Assembly: GCA_016182785.1 (NCBI GenBank)
Contig: JACPFU010000010.1
Location: 62,001 to 126,000, forward strand
From: Lysobacterales bacterium
Lineage (GTDB): Bacteria; Pseudomonadota; Gammaproteobacteria; Xanthomonadales; Ahniellaceae
Direction: 5' to 3'
DNA length: 64,000 nt
In this document: piece after piece, positions 7,921 to 17,086 of the stretch
How positions within the stretch are numbered: the first letter of the stretch is position 1
Layout of the letters: the number at the start of each line of letters is the position of its first letter
Translations under genes and position numbers: made by a program
Notes under the pieces: model-generated
Told to the model about the DNA's origin: nothing
Database searches by the model: none
The model's input: the letters and a program-made list of their open reading frames with translations, nothing else

Positions 7921-9540
7921 TCAGTTGGTCGGGCAGGCAACCAGCGGATCCGCACCGGCCGGAACCGAGCAACGCGAAGCCTTGTGACGCAGGATACCAG
8001 CGAAGTTACGCAGGACGTCCGTCGTCTGGGTGTTTTCGGCCCAGAAACCGGTGACCGGCATACCAACGTAGCGGATGCCCGCGGCGTCTGCACGGCTGAC
8101 ATGCAGGTTCATCGGAGCGACGCTGTCGTCCCAGAAGCGCATCTTCATCCAGCCCTCGGTGAAGCCATAGGTGCTGACGTCGACGTTAGCAGCCAGCTTC
8201 GAGCCGAGCACGAGCGTGGAGCCCGTGATCGCATTGGTGGCATCGAACGGGCTCGGCTGGTTGAACGTCACGACCTGCGCTTCCCAGAACAGCTGGGGCG
8301 TGCTGATCGTGCCGGGCAGCGACGGCGAGAAGTCAACGCACGCATCGGCACCGGCATCCAAGCAGTCCGACGTGCCGTCCGCTTCTTCGCGGTTGTACAC
8401 ATTCAGACGGATGTCGACCGGGGCCGTACCCGCACCTTCCGCACCAGCAAAGATGTTCTGGAACGGCAGGATCGCCGGAGCGATCTTGTCAACGTAGAAG
8501 CGCTTGGTCGGGAAGGTGACCACCCACTCCGACGCCAGAATCGGCGTGGTGCCATCGGTGAGAACCGCGTACTCGTTGAAGATCGCATCATGCATGTACA
8601 CGGCCGAGACCGCATCGATTGCGGTGGCGAGCGGGTACGACGTGGTGATCAGCGAGCCGTTGTTGAACACAATCGCATCGGCGCCAGCGGCGGTCGGGAA
8701 GTTGGCCTGCGCCAAGTTCGGGCTGACCGTACCGGGGGCGGCGTGCAGGTTGCTCACCGAGAAACCATCAATCGCGTCCGCAACGTAGGTCAGCTGGGTG
8801 CCGTTCTGGACATCCACGATACCTGCGGCGCCGAACAGACCACCACCACCGTTCAGCACGGTCGGCGGCAGCGTGTCGTCCGTCGGGTTGGCACGCCAGT
8901 AGGCGATCGACGGGTTCGACGAGCTCGACCAGGCAGCAACGACCTGCGAGCAGTCCGCCGGAACGCCGGTGCTGTCATGAGTAATCGCATCCAGCGAGCC
9001 ATTCGGCACGTTGGTCACAATCGCCATCTCGATCATTTCGAGATGACCTTCGCGGGTACGATCCAGACCGTTCGGGCCGGCGTCGTTGTAGTTCGCGCCA
9101 CCGTAGGCCGACAGATTGACATACTGCAGGTTACGGAACGCGGCATAACGCATGCCGTTGCTCACGGGCAAGCAGGTATTCGTCTTGATCGCCGGAACGG
9201 TGCAGCTGTTGTCGTCGGTCGACAGGTTCGCCGGACCAGTGGAGGTCAGCGAGTAGACCGAGCCGGTCCACACGTCGTACGGCGACAGGTACAGGTTGAA
9301 GTCGAGCACTTCGCGACTGTTACGGCCTTCGACGAAGCGGACCTTGACGGCCTTGCCGAAGTCGGTCGTGTTGACGACCGAGACCAGCGTCGAGTTGCCA
9401 CCGTTGACGGTGTAGTAGGGGTAGATCAGAACCTGGCCGAGGCCATCGGGATTCAGGTTCACGGCGTTGGCGACGCTCGCGATGCCCGCCACACCGGCGA
9501 GACCCGCGATGACCGCGTTCGTCAGGGAGTTCTTTTTCAT
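7921..9540 (-). CDS. Secreted protein of unknown function, probably abundant
   Basis: A 539-residue protein with a clear signal peptide (MKKNSLTNAVIAGLAGVAGI, then ASVANA, cleavage near residue 26). It is rich in Asn, Thr, Ser and aromatic beta-strand patterns, e.g. GQVLIYPYYTVNGGNSTL and VSVVNTTDFGKAVKVRF. Cysteines come in a few pairs (NSCTVPAIKTNTC, DCLDAGADAC). I recognise the opening block (NPDGLGQVLIYPYYTV) as recurring in uncharacterised secreted proteins of marine and freshwater gammaproteobacteria, but no function is known to me. A strong AGGAGTG ribosome-binding site, a dedicated terminator and visibly less GC-extreme codon choice than neighbours suggest a highly expressed surface or secreted protein. 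It lies directly downstream of the T2SS operon, with its own leader of about 190 bp. Confidence 0.85.
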   Translation of the reverse strand: MKKNSLTNAVIAGLAGVAGIASVANAVNLNPDGLGQVLIYPYYTVNGGNSTLVSVVNTTDFGKAVKVRFVEGRNSREVLDFNLYLSPYDVWTGSVYSLTSTGPANLSTDDNSCTVPAIKTNTCLPVSNGMRYAAFRNLQYVNLSAYGGANYNDAGPNGLDRTREGHLEMIEMAIVTNVPNGSLDAITHDSTGVPADCSQVVAAWSSSSNPSIAYWRANPTDDTLPPTVLNGGGGLFGAAGIVDVQNGTQLTYVADAIDGFSVSNLHAAPGTVSPNLAQANFPTAAGADAIVFNNGSLITTSYPLATAIDAVSAVYMHDAIFNEYAVLTDGTTPILASEWVVTFPTKRFYVDKIAPAILPFQNIFAGAEGAGTAPVDIRLNVYNREEADGTSDCLDAGADACVDFSPSLPGTISTPQLFWEAQVVTFNQPSPFDATNAITGSTLVLGSKLAANVDVSTYGFTEGWMKMRFWDDSVAPMNLHVSRADAAGIRYVGMPVTGFWAENTQTTDVLRNFAGILRHKASRCSVPAGADPLVACPTN

Positions 9541-9644
9541 CACAACACTCCTAATTAGGACCACAGGGCTTTTGCTTGCGACTCGCTGGTCCCACCGGCT
9601 TCTTCGGCCAGCAAGAGACACAGTTACGCAACAGCAATCGTAAT

Positions 9645-9671
9645 GCTATAGGAAGGCCTCGGGCAACGCAA
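9645..9671 (-). promoter_or_regulatory. Weak candidate promoter for the secreted-protein gene
   Basis: On the minus strand a TATAGC hexamer (9645-9650) is preceded about 15 bp upstream by TTGCGT (9666-9671). This would give a 5' leader of about 100 nt before the start at 9540. The spacing is short and both boxes deviate from consensus, so this is only the best match in the gap. Confidence 0.3.
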
Positions 9672-9727
9672 GCCAAGACCGGCCAGCGATTCGAGGACGT
9701 GCAAGACCGCCGGCTGGCATGGCCAAC

Positions 9728-10213
9728 TCAGCGCTTGTCCTGCGGCAAGAAGTACCACACTCCATCGATTCGCAACCAGTCCTCGGTCACCAGCGAGGAC
9801 GTCTGGTGCTTGCCCGGAATGGTGGAGATCGAGGTCTCGACTTGCACCATCAGATCGACCTTGCAGGCATCTTCGGACGTGCAGGTTCGGTCGGAGTAAG
9901 CCGCAGACAGCCAACTTACCTGGCGCTTGCCCATCCACACCGCGTACTCACTCGCGCTGGTGCCGGCCCGATACCCGGGCGTCAGATAGGTGTAGGCGCG
10001 CGCCGCGTCCTTCGCGATCAGCAGCTTCCAGCGATCGGTGGCGCGGCGTTCGAGCGGGGCCTTGGGATCGCCCGAAACTGCGACGCCAGCGGCGGCGCTC
10101 GCATCTGCGGCTTCGGGCTTCGCGGTCTTGTCGGCCGGGGTACTGGCACATCCACCGAGCAGCACTGCCACGATCGCAATCGCATACGCATTCCGGAACT
10201 TGTAGTTCATCAT
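9728..10213 (-). CDS. Small lipoprotein at the end of the T2SS operon
   Basis: A 161-residue protein with a lipobox near residue 22 (VAVLLGGC, then ASTPADK). A low-complexity linker to about residue 55 is followed by a compact domain (RWKLLIAKDAARAYTYLTPGYR ... SWLSAAYSDRTC ... WLRIDGVWYFLP). The latter resembles a small NTF2/DUF4440-like scaffold but is not assignable. It starts 7 bp after the gspD stop codon and its AAGGAG ribosome-binding site lies inside the gspD 3' end, so it is probably cotranscribed and translationally coupled. It could be a pilotin-like or other accessory factor, but that is only inference from position. Confidence 0.75.
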   Translation of the reverse strand: MMNYKFRNAYAIAIVAVLLGGCASTPADKTAKPEAADASAAAGVAVSGDPKAPLERRATDRWKLLIAKDAARAYTYLTPGYRAGTSASEYAVWMGKRQVSWLSAAYSDRTCTSEDACKVDLMVQVETSISTIPGKHQTSSLVTEDWLRIDGVWYFLPQDKR

Positions 10214-10220
10214 TTCCGCA

Positions 10221-12638
10221 TTACTCCTTGTGCTTGGTCTCTTCGGCCTGACGCTTGAGCAGGGGCTTCAGGCCCTTGAAGCGCTCTCGATAGTCTTCGG
10301 TGAGCTGCGCGGCAGACTCGGCGCTGTCGATCACGGTCGGCGTGATCAGCACCAGCAACTCCTGCCGCGCTGTCCCGGTTTCCGTAGAGCCAAAAAATCT
10401 GCCGATCAGCGGAATCTTGGACAGACCGGGCACCCCCTTCTGACTGTCCAGGCGCGTTTCCTTGATCAAGCCGCCGAGAAGCACGGTTTCACCACTCTGC
10501 ACCGCGATCTCAGTCTCGATTGAGCGTCGGTCCACTGGGACATTTCCGGTGGCGTCTTGGGTCTCACCCGGCGTGCTCTCTTCCTGCGAGATCTCCATAT
10601 ACACGAGGCCGCCTGGATTCACGCGCGGGGTGACATTGAGCTTGATACCGGTGTCGCGAAATTGGACGTAGCTGCTGGGATTGTATCCGCCTATGCCGGT
10701 TCCGGTTCCGGTTCCGGTGCCATCGGTGCCACCACCGACTGCCGAACCGTAGGGAGAATTGAGCACCGCGCTAACCACCGGGATCTGCTTGCCGACATTG
10801 ATCGATGCATCCTTGTTGTTCAGCACGACCAGCGAGGGCGCGGAAAGCACCTGCACGCTCGATTCGTTTTGCAGCGCGGTGATCAAGGCCTCCGCTTCCA
10901 CGTTCAGAAACGTCCAAGCCAACCCCGCGCTGCCGGCGGTACCGCTGCGACTGTTCCAGGAATCGCGATCCGGCCTGGTACGGCGCGCGGCGTGATAGGC
11001 AGCGTTGGCTCGATTATTCAGTGCATTTTCGAAGAACCACTCAACACCCATCGACAAGCCGTTGCTCAAGTCGACCTGCAGGATCTTGGCTTCGATATGC
11101 ACCTGCAGCGGAACGATGTCGAGGCGCTTGATGGCACCAAGGATGGCGTCGTACTCGCCCGCGGTGGCGCGGATCATCAGGGCGTTGCTCTCCTCGATCG
11201 AGGTGATGCGGATCTCGTCGCTCTGCACGATGGCGATGCCGTCCGCGCTTCCTGCGCGCGCCGGAACCGGTGCCCGCGGCGCTTCCTGCTTCTTGTCGGC
11301 ACTCCTGATCTCGACCGACTCGATGCCGGGCACCACGCCACCCACACCTCGCGGCTGGTTCGACGCCGAACTGGCACGCGCCTGCCCGGTGAAGATCTCG
11401 GTCAGCTTGTCGGCGAGATCGACCGCCTTGACGTTCTTGACGTAATAGACGTACAGCTGGCTGCCGGACTCGCTGCCGCCGCGATCGAGCTTGCGCAGCC
11501 AGGCTTCGGCATCATCCAGGTAATCGGGCTGCGGGGTGATCACGAGCACGGCGTTGATGCGCTCGATCGGCAGGAAGCGGAACAGGCCGGCGAGCGGGGT
11601 CGGGCCGCCTTCACCGAAGATCTTCTCCATTTCCGGCACCACAGTGCTGGCTTCCACGCGTTCCAGCGGGAACACCCCGACCGACATGCCGGCGAGCCAG
11701 TCGACGTCGAAGATCTCGATGGTCTGCAGATAGGCTTCGAGGTCGGAGCGGATGCCGGCGATCAGGATCATCGAGCGGGTGTTGTCGGCCTTGATGATCG
11801 AACCTTGGCGCGCATACGGCTGCAGGGTTTCCTGCATCGCGGTGGCGGAGATGTATTTCAGCGGCACCACGCGGATCTCGTAACCGCGCGCCTCGGCGGC
11901 CGGGCCCATGCGCGGAATCAGGTTGCCGGGAATCGCCTGCGCCACCGGCAGCACCGTATAGCGGCCATCCTTGTAGACCAGGGTGGCGCTATTCCAGGCG
12001 AGCAGCATCTCGAGCACGCCCATGGCCTGGTCCATGCTGATCGGCTTGGCCGTCGCGAACGTCACCTGGCCCTGCACCCCCGGCGCGACCACGTAGTTCT
12101 GGCCGAGCAGGTCGCCGAGAATCGCCTTGATCACTGCCTGCAGCGATTCGCCCTCGAAATTGAACACCACATCGCCCGCAGCGGCAGGGTCCTCGGAGCG
12201 CCTGGCTGCCGCCGCTTCGTTCAGGAACACCCCGGTGCCGCGCTGGATCGCGCGACGTGGATCGGGCGATGCGGCGTCATCGGTCGCCACCGCCGCTGTC
12301 GGATTCACCAGCCCGGCCTGCGCCTCGGCTGCGGGCGTTGACGGTACGGCTTGCGGCGCAGCAGCGGCATCCGGCGCGACCGTCTCCGGGGCCACGACCG
12401 CGGCTGCCGGTTCGGCTTGCGGGGCCGCTGCGGCCGCCGCCGGTTCCACTACCGCGGCCGGAGCCGGGGTCGCGGCTGCGGCCTCGACCGGTGTCTCGGA
12501 CGCCGGTTCGGCGGCAGGCTCTGTCGCAGCCTGCTTGGCCTCGGCGGGCGCGGCCGTCGCTTCCTGCGCCGGCGCCCACCACGACCACAGCAGCAGGGCT
12601 GCGGCCAGCATCAGATTTCGGATTGCGTGTTTGGACAC
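10221..12638 (-). CDS. gspD: T2SS outer-membrane secretin GspD/XpsD
   Basis: An 805-residue secretin, the multimeric outer-membrane gate of the T2SS. A hydrophobic signal sequence (LMLAAALLLWSWWAP) is followed by a long Ala/Pro/Glu linker (about 25-115). The N0 domain follows at about 150-235 (VVFNFEGESLQAVIKAILGD), then N1-N3 repeats (YEIRVVPLKYISATAMQETL; VYYVKNVKAVDLADKLTEIF). The C-terminal secretin domain is marked by SVQVLSAPSLVVLNNKDA, VPVDRRSIETEIAVQSGET and LLGGLIKETRLDSQKGVPGL. It is the last core gene of the operon, as in Xanthomonas. A Gly-Thr run (about residues 638-648) encoded by a short tandem repeat lies in the variable part of the secretin domain. Confidence 0.97.
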   Translation of the reverse strand: MSKHAIRNLMLAAALLLWSWWAPAQEATAAPAEAKQAATEPAAEPASETPVEAAAATPAPAAVVEPAAAAAAPQAEPAAAVVAPETVAPDAAAAPQAVPSTPAAEAQAGLVNPTAAVATDDAASPDPRRAIQRGTGVFLNEAAAARRSEDPAAAGDVVFNFEGESLQAVIKAILGDLLGQNYVVAPGVQGQVTFATAKPISMDQAMGVLEMLLAWNSATLVYKDGRYTVLPVAQAIPGNLIPRMGPAAEARGYEIRVVPLKYISATAMQETLQPYARQGSIIKADNTRSMILIAGIRSDLEAYLQTIEIFDVDWLAGMSVGVFPLERVEASTVVPEMEKIFGEGGPTPLAGLFRFLPIERINAVLVITPQPDYLDDAEAWLRKLDRGGSESGSQLYVYYVKNVKAVDLADKLTEIFTGQARASSASNQPRGVGGVVPGIESVEIRSADKKQEAPRAPVPARAGSADGIAIVQSDEIRITSIEESNALMIRATAGEYDAILGAIKRLDIVPLQVHIEAKILQVDLSNGLSMGVEWFFENALNNRANAAYHAARRTRPDRDSWNSRSGTAGSAGLAWTFLNVEAEALITALQNESSVQVLSAPSLVVLNNKDASINVGKQIPVVSAVLNSPYGSAVGGGTDGTGTGTGTGIGGYNPSSYVQFRDTGIKLNVTPRVNPGGLVYMEISQEESTPGETQDATGNVPVDRRSIETEIAVQSGETVLLGGLIKETRLDSQKGVPGLSKIPLIGRFFGSTETGTARQELLVLITPTVIDSAESAAQLTEDYRERFKGLKPLLKRQAEETKHKE

Positions 12639-12650
12639 GTCGCTACTCCA

Positions 12651-13361
12651 TCAATTCGTCTGTTCCGAGCGCATGCGCTCGGCTTCTTCACGCAACTGGC
12701 GTCGCCGCTCTTCGATGCGGCGCCGGATCTCTTCGGCATGAGCTTGACTGGCGGCGTCGGAAGTCGCTGCCGCTGCCGCGGGCGGCACCATCGGCACGCC
12801 CGGCTTGCCGGCTTCGGCAGCCGGCACCGGTGTCATCTTCACGCCCGCTGCCGCGGCTTCGTTGACCGCCAGCTCCAGCGCCTGGCGTCCCAGACCCTGT
12901 CCCTCGAAGGTTGCCCCGCGCGGACTGACTTCGACCAGCGTCCAGCCGTTTTGTTCACCCGGCAAGGGCCGCCCGACGCGCACCACTTCCGAAGTCCCGG
13001 TGTTGTTGTCTTTCACGATCGCGAGCTTCATCTTGGGCGTGATGATGACGCTGGTCAGGGTCGCGTTCAGCGGCGCCGCGGTGGCCTCGTCGGGGTTCTG
13101 GCTGCCCGCGGCATCGGCGCTGATCGGCGTCGGCTTGCGATCCTCGTTGAAGATCGGGCGGTCCAGCACCACCGCATAGTCGCTCCACGACGGCAGCTTG
13201 AATGACTCGCGCTGCAGGGCCAGCGGCGCCGCGGTGGCGCCGCGCTGCGCCGGCGGCAGCCGATAGCCGGACCCGAGCCCGAAGCGCTGGGCCAGATCCA
13301 GTCCGCCGAACAACCCGGCGAGCGAAAGCAGCCCGATGCCGATGCGCCGCGCCGGACTCAT
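12651..13361 (-). CDS. xpsN: T2SS inner-membrane linker XpsN (GspC-like)
   Basis: A 236-residue protein in the position of Xanthomonas xpsN. One N-terminal membrane helix (IGIGLLSLAGLFGGLDLA) precedes a periplasmic HR-like domain (SWSDYAVVLDRPIFNEDRKP ... VIITPKMKLAIVKDN ... VRVGRPLPGEQNGWTLVEV). That is the GspC homology region that connects the inner-membrane platform to the secretin N0 domain. Instead of a PDZ domain it ends in an Ala/Pro linker and a charged coiled coil (AEEIRRRIEERRRQLREEAE), similar to the GspC variants that use a coiled coil. It overlaps gspM by 4 bp and is 12 bp upstream of gspD. Confidence 0.88.
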   Translation of the reverse strand: MSPARRIGIGLLSLAGLFGGLDLAQRFGLGSGYRLPPAQRGATAAPLALQRESFKLPSWSDYAVVLDRPIFNEDRKPTPISADAAGSQNPDEATAAPLNATLTSVIITPKMKLAIVKDNNTGTSEVVRVGRPLPGEQNGWTLVEVSPRGATFEGQGLGRQALELAVNEAAAAGVKMTPVPAAEAGKPGVPMVPPAAAAATSDAASQAHAEEIRRRIEERRRQLREEAERMRSEQTN

Positions 13362-13984
13362 GGCTTGCGTCCTTCGTTGCTGCGTGCCGGCCCGGCCTTG
13401 CGGATGAAACCGAACAGGTCGAAGCGGATATCGAGGTAGTTGCTCAGCTTGTTCTGCCCGGGCACCAGATACCCCTGCTGGCGAAAGATGGCCAACTCCT
13501 CGATGAACAACACCGGGCTCGCGCTTTCCAGGTCGTAGAGGATGCCGGCGAACGGCTCCAGGTCGCAGCGCAGGCGCACCTTGATCACCACGCGCTCGAA
13601 CGGATCCGGCTCGGTCGAGCGCGAATACTGGTTCATGATGATCTGGCAGCGCTGCGGATCGGGGGCGTGGCTGGCGACAATCTGCTTCAGGCGCTGGGTC
13701 AGCCCGGCTGCGGCGGAGTCGAAATCGCCCTCGGGCAGGAACGCCGGGTTGCCGGCCTCATATTCGCGCACGTCGGCCAGCTGCCGGTCGATCAACGGCT
13801 TCTGGTCGGCCTTGGCCTTGAAGCGGGCATATTGCTCGCGCAGCTCGGCCATTTCCTCGGCGATCACCAGATGCCGCTCGGTGAACCACCAGTGGACTCC
13901 GAACAGATAGACCAGCGCCGCGGCGATCAGCGCCAGCAGCAGCGCGAGGAAGCGGCCATTCTCAGCCTTGGGCAGGAGCTGCAT
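13358..13984 (-). CDS. gspM: T2SS inner-membrane platform protein GspM
   Basis: A 208-residue bitopic protein with one N-terminal membrane helix (FLALLLALIAAALVYLFGVHWW), a coiled-coil stretch (AEEMAELREQYARFKAKADQ) and a periplasmic ferredoxin-like domain. GspM partners GspL in the assembly platform. The ATG at 13984 gives MQLLPKAENGRF; a longer in-frame start at 14014 would extend further into gspL. The gene overlaps the end of gspL by 23 bp and the start of xpsN by 4 bp, consistent with tight translational coupling. Confidence 0.92.
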   Translation of the reverse strand: MQLLPKAENGRFLALLLALIAAALVYLFGVHWWFTERHLVIAEEMAELREQYARFKAKADQKPLIDRQLADVREYEAGNPAFLPEGDFDSAAAGLTQRLKQIVASHAPDPQRCQIIMNQYSRSTEPDPFERVVIKVRLRCDLEPFAGILYDLESASPVLFIEELAIFRQQGYLVPGQNKLSNYLDIRFDLFGFIRKAGPARSNEGRKP

Positions 13985-15113
13985 CGGCGCCCTCCGTGGA
14001 CCGGACCCGGGCACGCGCCTGGATCATGAACTGCTCCTTCTGCGTGCGCTGGTCAGGCGTGATTGCCCCCTGCAAGGCCGGCGCCTCGATCAGCGGCGAC
14101 TTCTGCAGGACGGTGATCAGGGCCGAAGCCTCGCTGCTCACGCCCTGGATCTGCACCTCGCCGCGGTTGATCGAAAGGCGCTGCAGCGCGGTGTGTTCGG
14201 GCAGGCGTTCGGTGAGGTCGCGCAGCAGGTCGATGGTGATCGGATGCGACTGCTTCTTCTCGTTGAGGAAGTTGGCGCCGGCAACCGCTTCGTCGAGTTC
14301 CTTCTCGAGCTTGCCGACGCGCTTGGCCTCGCTGCGCACGTCGTCGACTTCGGCCTGCAGGTGCTCCAGGGCGCGCTCGCGATTGTGGATCGAAGTCGAC
14401 ATCGCACTCCACGCCAGCAACAGCACCGCCGCGAACAGGATCCAGTTCAGCAGCCGGTCTCGCTGCGAACGCTCCGCACGCAGCTCGGGTGGCAGCAGGT
14501 TGTAACCACTGCGCGCACCGGCGGGGGTGAGGATGTCGACGGCGTCGAGCGCGAGCCCGGCCGACTGCACCGGAGCGAGCGCGGCATCGACCGCCGCACG
14601 CGGCGCCACCAGGACATCGAGGGCGATCTGCCGCGCCACCGGGTCGCGGCGCACGATGCGATGGTCGAAACGCACCTGGTCGGGCTTGAACGGGGTCTGG
14701 CGGTCCATCTCGAACGCCAGCACCTGCGCGAGATTGTCTTCGGCCGCGAGCGGAAGGGTCAGATGGCGGTCGAGCACACCGCGTCGATCGAGCACCAGCA
14801 CCAGGTCGGCGTGCACTTCGGAGCGCCGGCGCAATGCATCGACGGCCTCGCGCATCAGTTCGGGTGCCGCATCCGCGGGCAGCAACTGCTCATCGGCGGC
14901 GCCCTCGCCGGGAAGCCGGCGAACCGCCCAGCCGCCCTCGGACTGCCGTTCGATGCGCAGTTCGTCGCGTCGCTCGACCAGCAGATTGCGCGCGCGCTCG
15001 GGCAGCAGCGCGGCCAGCTCGCCGCCCCACCAGTCCAGGAACCGGCGCAGTCCGCTGTTGCGATAAGCCAGGCGCCAGCGCGCGAAGCGCTTGCTGAGGA
15101 TGTTCTCGGGCAT
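13962..15113 (-). CDS. gspL: T2SS inner-membrane platform protein GspL
   Basis: A 383-residue protein. The cytoplasmic part (residues 1 to about 235) has the actin-like fold that recruits GspE, including a PilM-like stretch (FEMDRQTPFKPDQVRFDHRI). A single membrane helix (LLNWILFAAVLLLAWSAMS) follows, then a coiled coil (ALEHLQAEVDDVRSEAKRV) and a periplasmic PilN-like domain. The ATG at 15113 overlaps the gspK stop codon by one base and removes a spurious N-terminal extension of the frame. Confidence 0.92.
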   Translation of the reverse strand: MPENILSKRFARWRLAYRNSGLRRFLDWWGGELAALLPERARNLLVERRDELRIERQSEGGWAVRRLPGEGAADEQLLPADAAPELMREAVDALRRRSEVHADLVLVLDRRGVLDRHLTLPLAAEDNLAQVLAFEMDRQTPFKPDQVRFDHRIVRRDPVARQIALDVLVAPRAAVDAALAPVQSAGLALDAVDILTPAGARSGYNLLPPELRAERSQRDRLLNWILFAAVLLLAWSAMSTSIHNRERALEHLQAEVDDVRSEAKRVGKLEKELDEAVAGANFLNEKKQSHPITIDLLRDLTERLPEHTALQRLSINRGEVQIQGVSSEASALITVLQKSPLIEAPALQGAITPDQRTQKEQFMIQARARVRSTEGADAAPAQG

Positions 15114-15997
15114 CAACCGGCGCTCCCTTCGCGCCACTGCAAGATGGTGTAGGCGCGTGCGCCGGCGGCGCCGCCCAGTCGGATCGTGGCATCCACCCGG
15201 GTCCACGCACCGTTCGGCAAGGTGGCCTTCGATCGCACAGTATAGGTGACCCCACCCCCGCCGGTCAGCAGCGGCGTGCCGTCGGGCAGGGTCAGGGTCG
15301 CGCCCGCGGGGTCGCCGGGCTGGAGCTGCGAGCGCAGCGCGATCAGCTGGTCGGCCATCTCGGGCGTCATGCCGGGGAAGCTCAGCAGCACCGCGCGCGA
15401 GGCCGCCCCGGCACCCGGGGTCGACGATCCACCCCAGATGGTCAGGTCCGGTTCGAGCTTGCGGAACAACTCATAGTCCATGCCCATGACCTGCTGCAGC
15501 TCCCCCACGGTCTGGAAGCCGGCGTCGGCGGCACCATAGGGATAGCCCTCGCGTTCATAGTCGGTGTCTTCCGCGCCCATCGGCTGGGTCAGGTCGTCGG
15601 CGTCGCGCCAGTCGAGCACGGCATCGGAGATCTGCTGCGCGAGGTCCGCCTCCAGCCCGGAACTGGCGAGGAAGCGCTGCAGCACCTGGCCATCGACGGC
15701 GTTGAGGTCGATCTTGCCGGACTCGTCCTGGATCTCCACCGAGACCTTCGCGCCCTCGAACTCGAACGCATAGGCGCGACCGTCGCCGGCCCAACGCGTC
15801 AGCGGGTCGGGATTGCGCAGCTCCCAGACTGCCCGCGAGATGCCGGCCTCGGCCATGTAGCGGGCACGCGCCGAGTCTGCGAGGTGGCGCGCCTGCAACC
15901 CCTCGGTGCGCGCGACCACGGCGAACCCGGCGAGCAACACCGCGAGCAGCAGCAGCACCCAGATGACGACGATGAATGCGATGCCCCGCTGGCGCAT
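15113..15997 (-). CDS. gspK: T2SS minor pseudopilin GspK
   Basis: A 294-residue minor pseudopilin forming the tip complex with GspI and GspJ. After MRQRG the mature protein begins IAFIVVIWVLLLLAVLLAGF. The Glu at mature position 5, present in the other pseudopilins, is absent, which is the hallmark of GspK. The long globular domain includes the insert GKIDLNAVDGQVLQRFL and the helix-rich region AQQISDAVLDWRDADDLTQP typical of the family. It starts one base after the gspJ stop codon. Confidence 0.94.
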   Translation of the reverse strand: MRQRGIAFIVVIWVLLLLAVLLAGFAVVARTEGLQARHLADSARARYMAEAGISRAVWELRNPDPLTRWAGDGRAYAFEFEGAKVSVEIQDESGKIDLNAVDGQVLQRFLASSGLEADLAQQISDAVLDWRDADDLTQPMGAEDTDYEREGYPYGAADAGFQTVGELQQVMGMDYELFRKLEPDLTIWGGSSTPGAGAASRAVLLSFPGMTPEMADQLIALRSQLQPGDPAGATLTLPDGTPLLTGGGGVTYTVRSKATLPNGAWTRVDATIRLGGAAGARAYTILQWREGSAG

Positions 15998-15998
15998 C

Positions 15999-16673
15999 TC
16001 AGCCGCCCCCCGGGTTCATGGAGCCGTAGAACGGGTCGTAGAAGCCGGCGGTGGCAGCGTTGGCCAGCACCGGCACCACGACATCCGGCCAGACATAGCC
16101 GCTGCGTTCGTCCATCTCGAACTTCATGCGCACCAGCACCGGCTGCGTGCCGGGTTCGTCCCACTCGTCTTCCCAGTCGCCGAGCTTGCCGGTCTCGTCG
16201 AGGCCGCGGTACTCGAAACGGGCGCTGCGGATGCCCTCGATCAGCACCACCGGGTCGTGCTCGGCCTCGCGCGGCTGGTCGGGGTCGTAGCCGTTCAGCA
16301 GCTCATGCGCGAACACCAGTTCGCGGCCGCCACCGCGCGCCGGACGCAGCTCGAAGGTCTGCAGGTAGGCGCCGCCGCGGCTCAGGTAGCCAGGCATCGG
16401 CGCCACGAACCGCATCGAGTCACCCTCGCCCTCGAAGGTGCGGGTTTCGCCGGTGGTGCTGTCCATCGGATAGGGCAAGGCCAGCGCATTGCGGATCTGG
16501 CGGCGGATGAACTCCTGCGCCACGCGCACGCGATTGGTGCGGTCGATCAGCGCCTCGCCGCTGCGCGCGGCGCGGGTGGTGGTGGTGATGCCCGCCCACG
16601 CTGCGGCCATCAGCATGCCGAGCAGCAGGATCGCAAGCAGCAGTTCGACCAGGGTGAAGCCGCGCGCACGCAT
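15999..16673 (-). CDS. gspJ: T2SS minor pseudopilin GspJ
   Basis: A 224-residue minor pseudopilin with the type IV prepilin signal MRARG|FTLVELLLAILLLGML, cleaved and N-methylated before Phe by a prepilin peptidase encoded elsewhere. The body carries the family pattern (LIDRTNRVRVAQEFIRRQIR) and a C-terminal beta domain. The ATG at 16673 overlaps the gspI stop by one base; the frame is open far upstream but only this start gives the prepilin signal. Confidence 0.93.
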   Translation of the reverse strand: MRARGFTLVELLLAILLLGMLMAAAWAGITTTTRAARSGEALIDRTNRVRVAQEFIRRQIRNALALPYPMDSTTGETRTFEGEGDSMRFVAPMPGYLSRGGAYLQTFELRPARGGGRELVFAHELLNGYDPDQPREAEHDPVVLIEGIRSARFEYRGLDETGKLGDWEDEWDEPGTQPVLVRMKFEMDERSGYVWPDVVVPVLANAATAGFYDPFYGSMNPGGG

Positions 16674-17086
16674 CAGCCGTTCACCCCGGGCTGCACCGCG
16701 CGCACGGTGACGAACCGCGAGCTGCGCTCGGCGCCGCTTGGCCCCCAGCGCACCACCAGCTCGATGCGGTACATCTCGATCGGCGAGGTGCCCTCGAAAC
16801 GGGCGGCGTCGGCTGGCGGCTCCCACTCGCTGACCTGCAGGTCCCAGCGATAGTGATCGTCGAACTTGCCGCTGTCGGCGCCGACCTTGAGCTTCTCGTC
16901 GACGCCGAGGGCGTCGATCAGGCTCTGCGCCCACAGTGCCGCTTCGGTCTGCTCGGCGGCGCGTCGGGCATTGCGCAGGCTGCTCGAGGTGATCTCCATC
17001 ATCACCCCGAAGCCGATCGCGAACACGACGAAGGCCGCGAGCAGTTCGATCAGCGAGAAGCCGCGCTGGCGCAGGCGCGGTGGCAT
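16673..17086 (-). CDS. gspI: T2SS minor pseudopilin GspI
   Basis: A 137-residue minor pseudopilin with prepilin signal QRG|FSLIELLAAFVVFAIGFG and the small body LRNARRAAEQTEAALWAQSL followed by beta strands. It forms the quasi-helical tip with GspJ and GspK. One-base overlaps with the gene before (gspH) and the gene after (gspJ) indicate coupled translation. Confidence 0.93.
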   Translation of the reverse strand: MPPRLRQRGFSLIELLAAFVVFAIGFGVMMEITSSSLRNARRAAEQTEAALWAQSLIDALGVDEKLKVGADSGKFDDHYRWDLQVSEWEPPADAARFEGTSPIEMYRIELVVRWGPSGAERSSRFVTVRAVQPGVNG

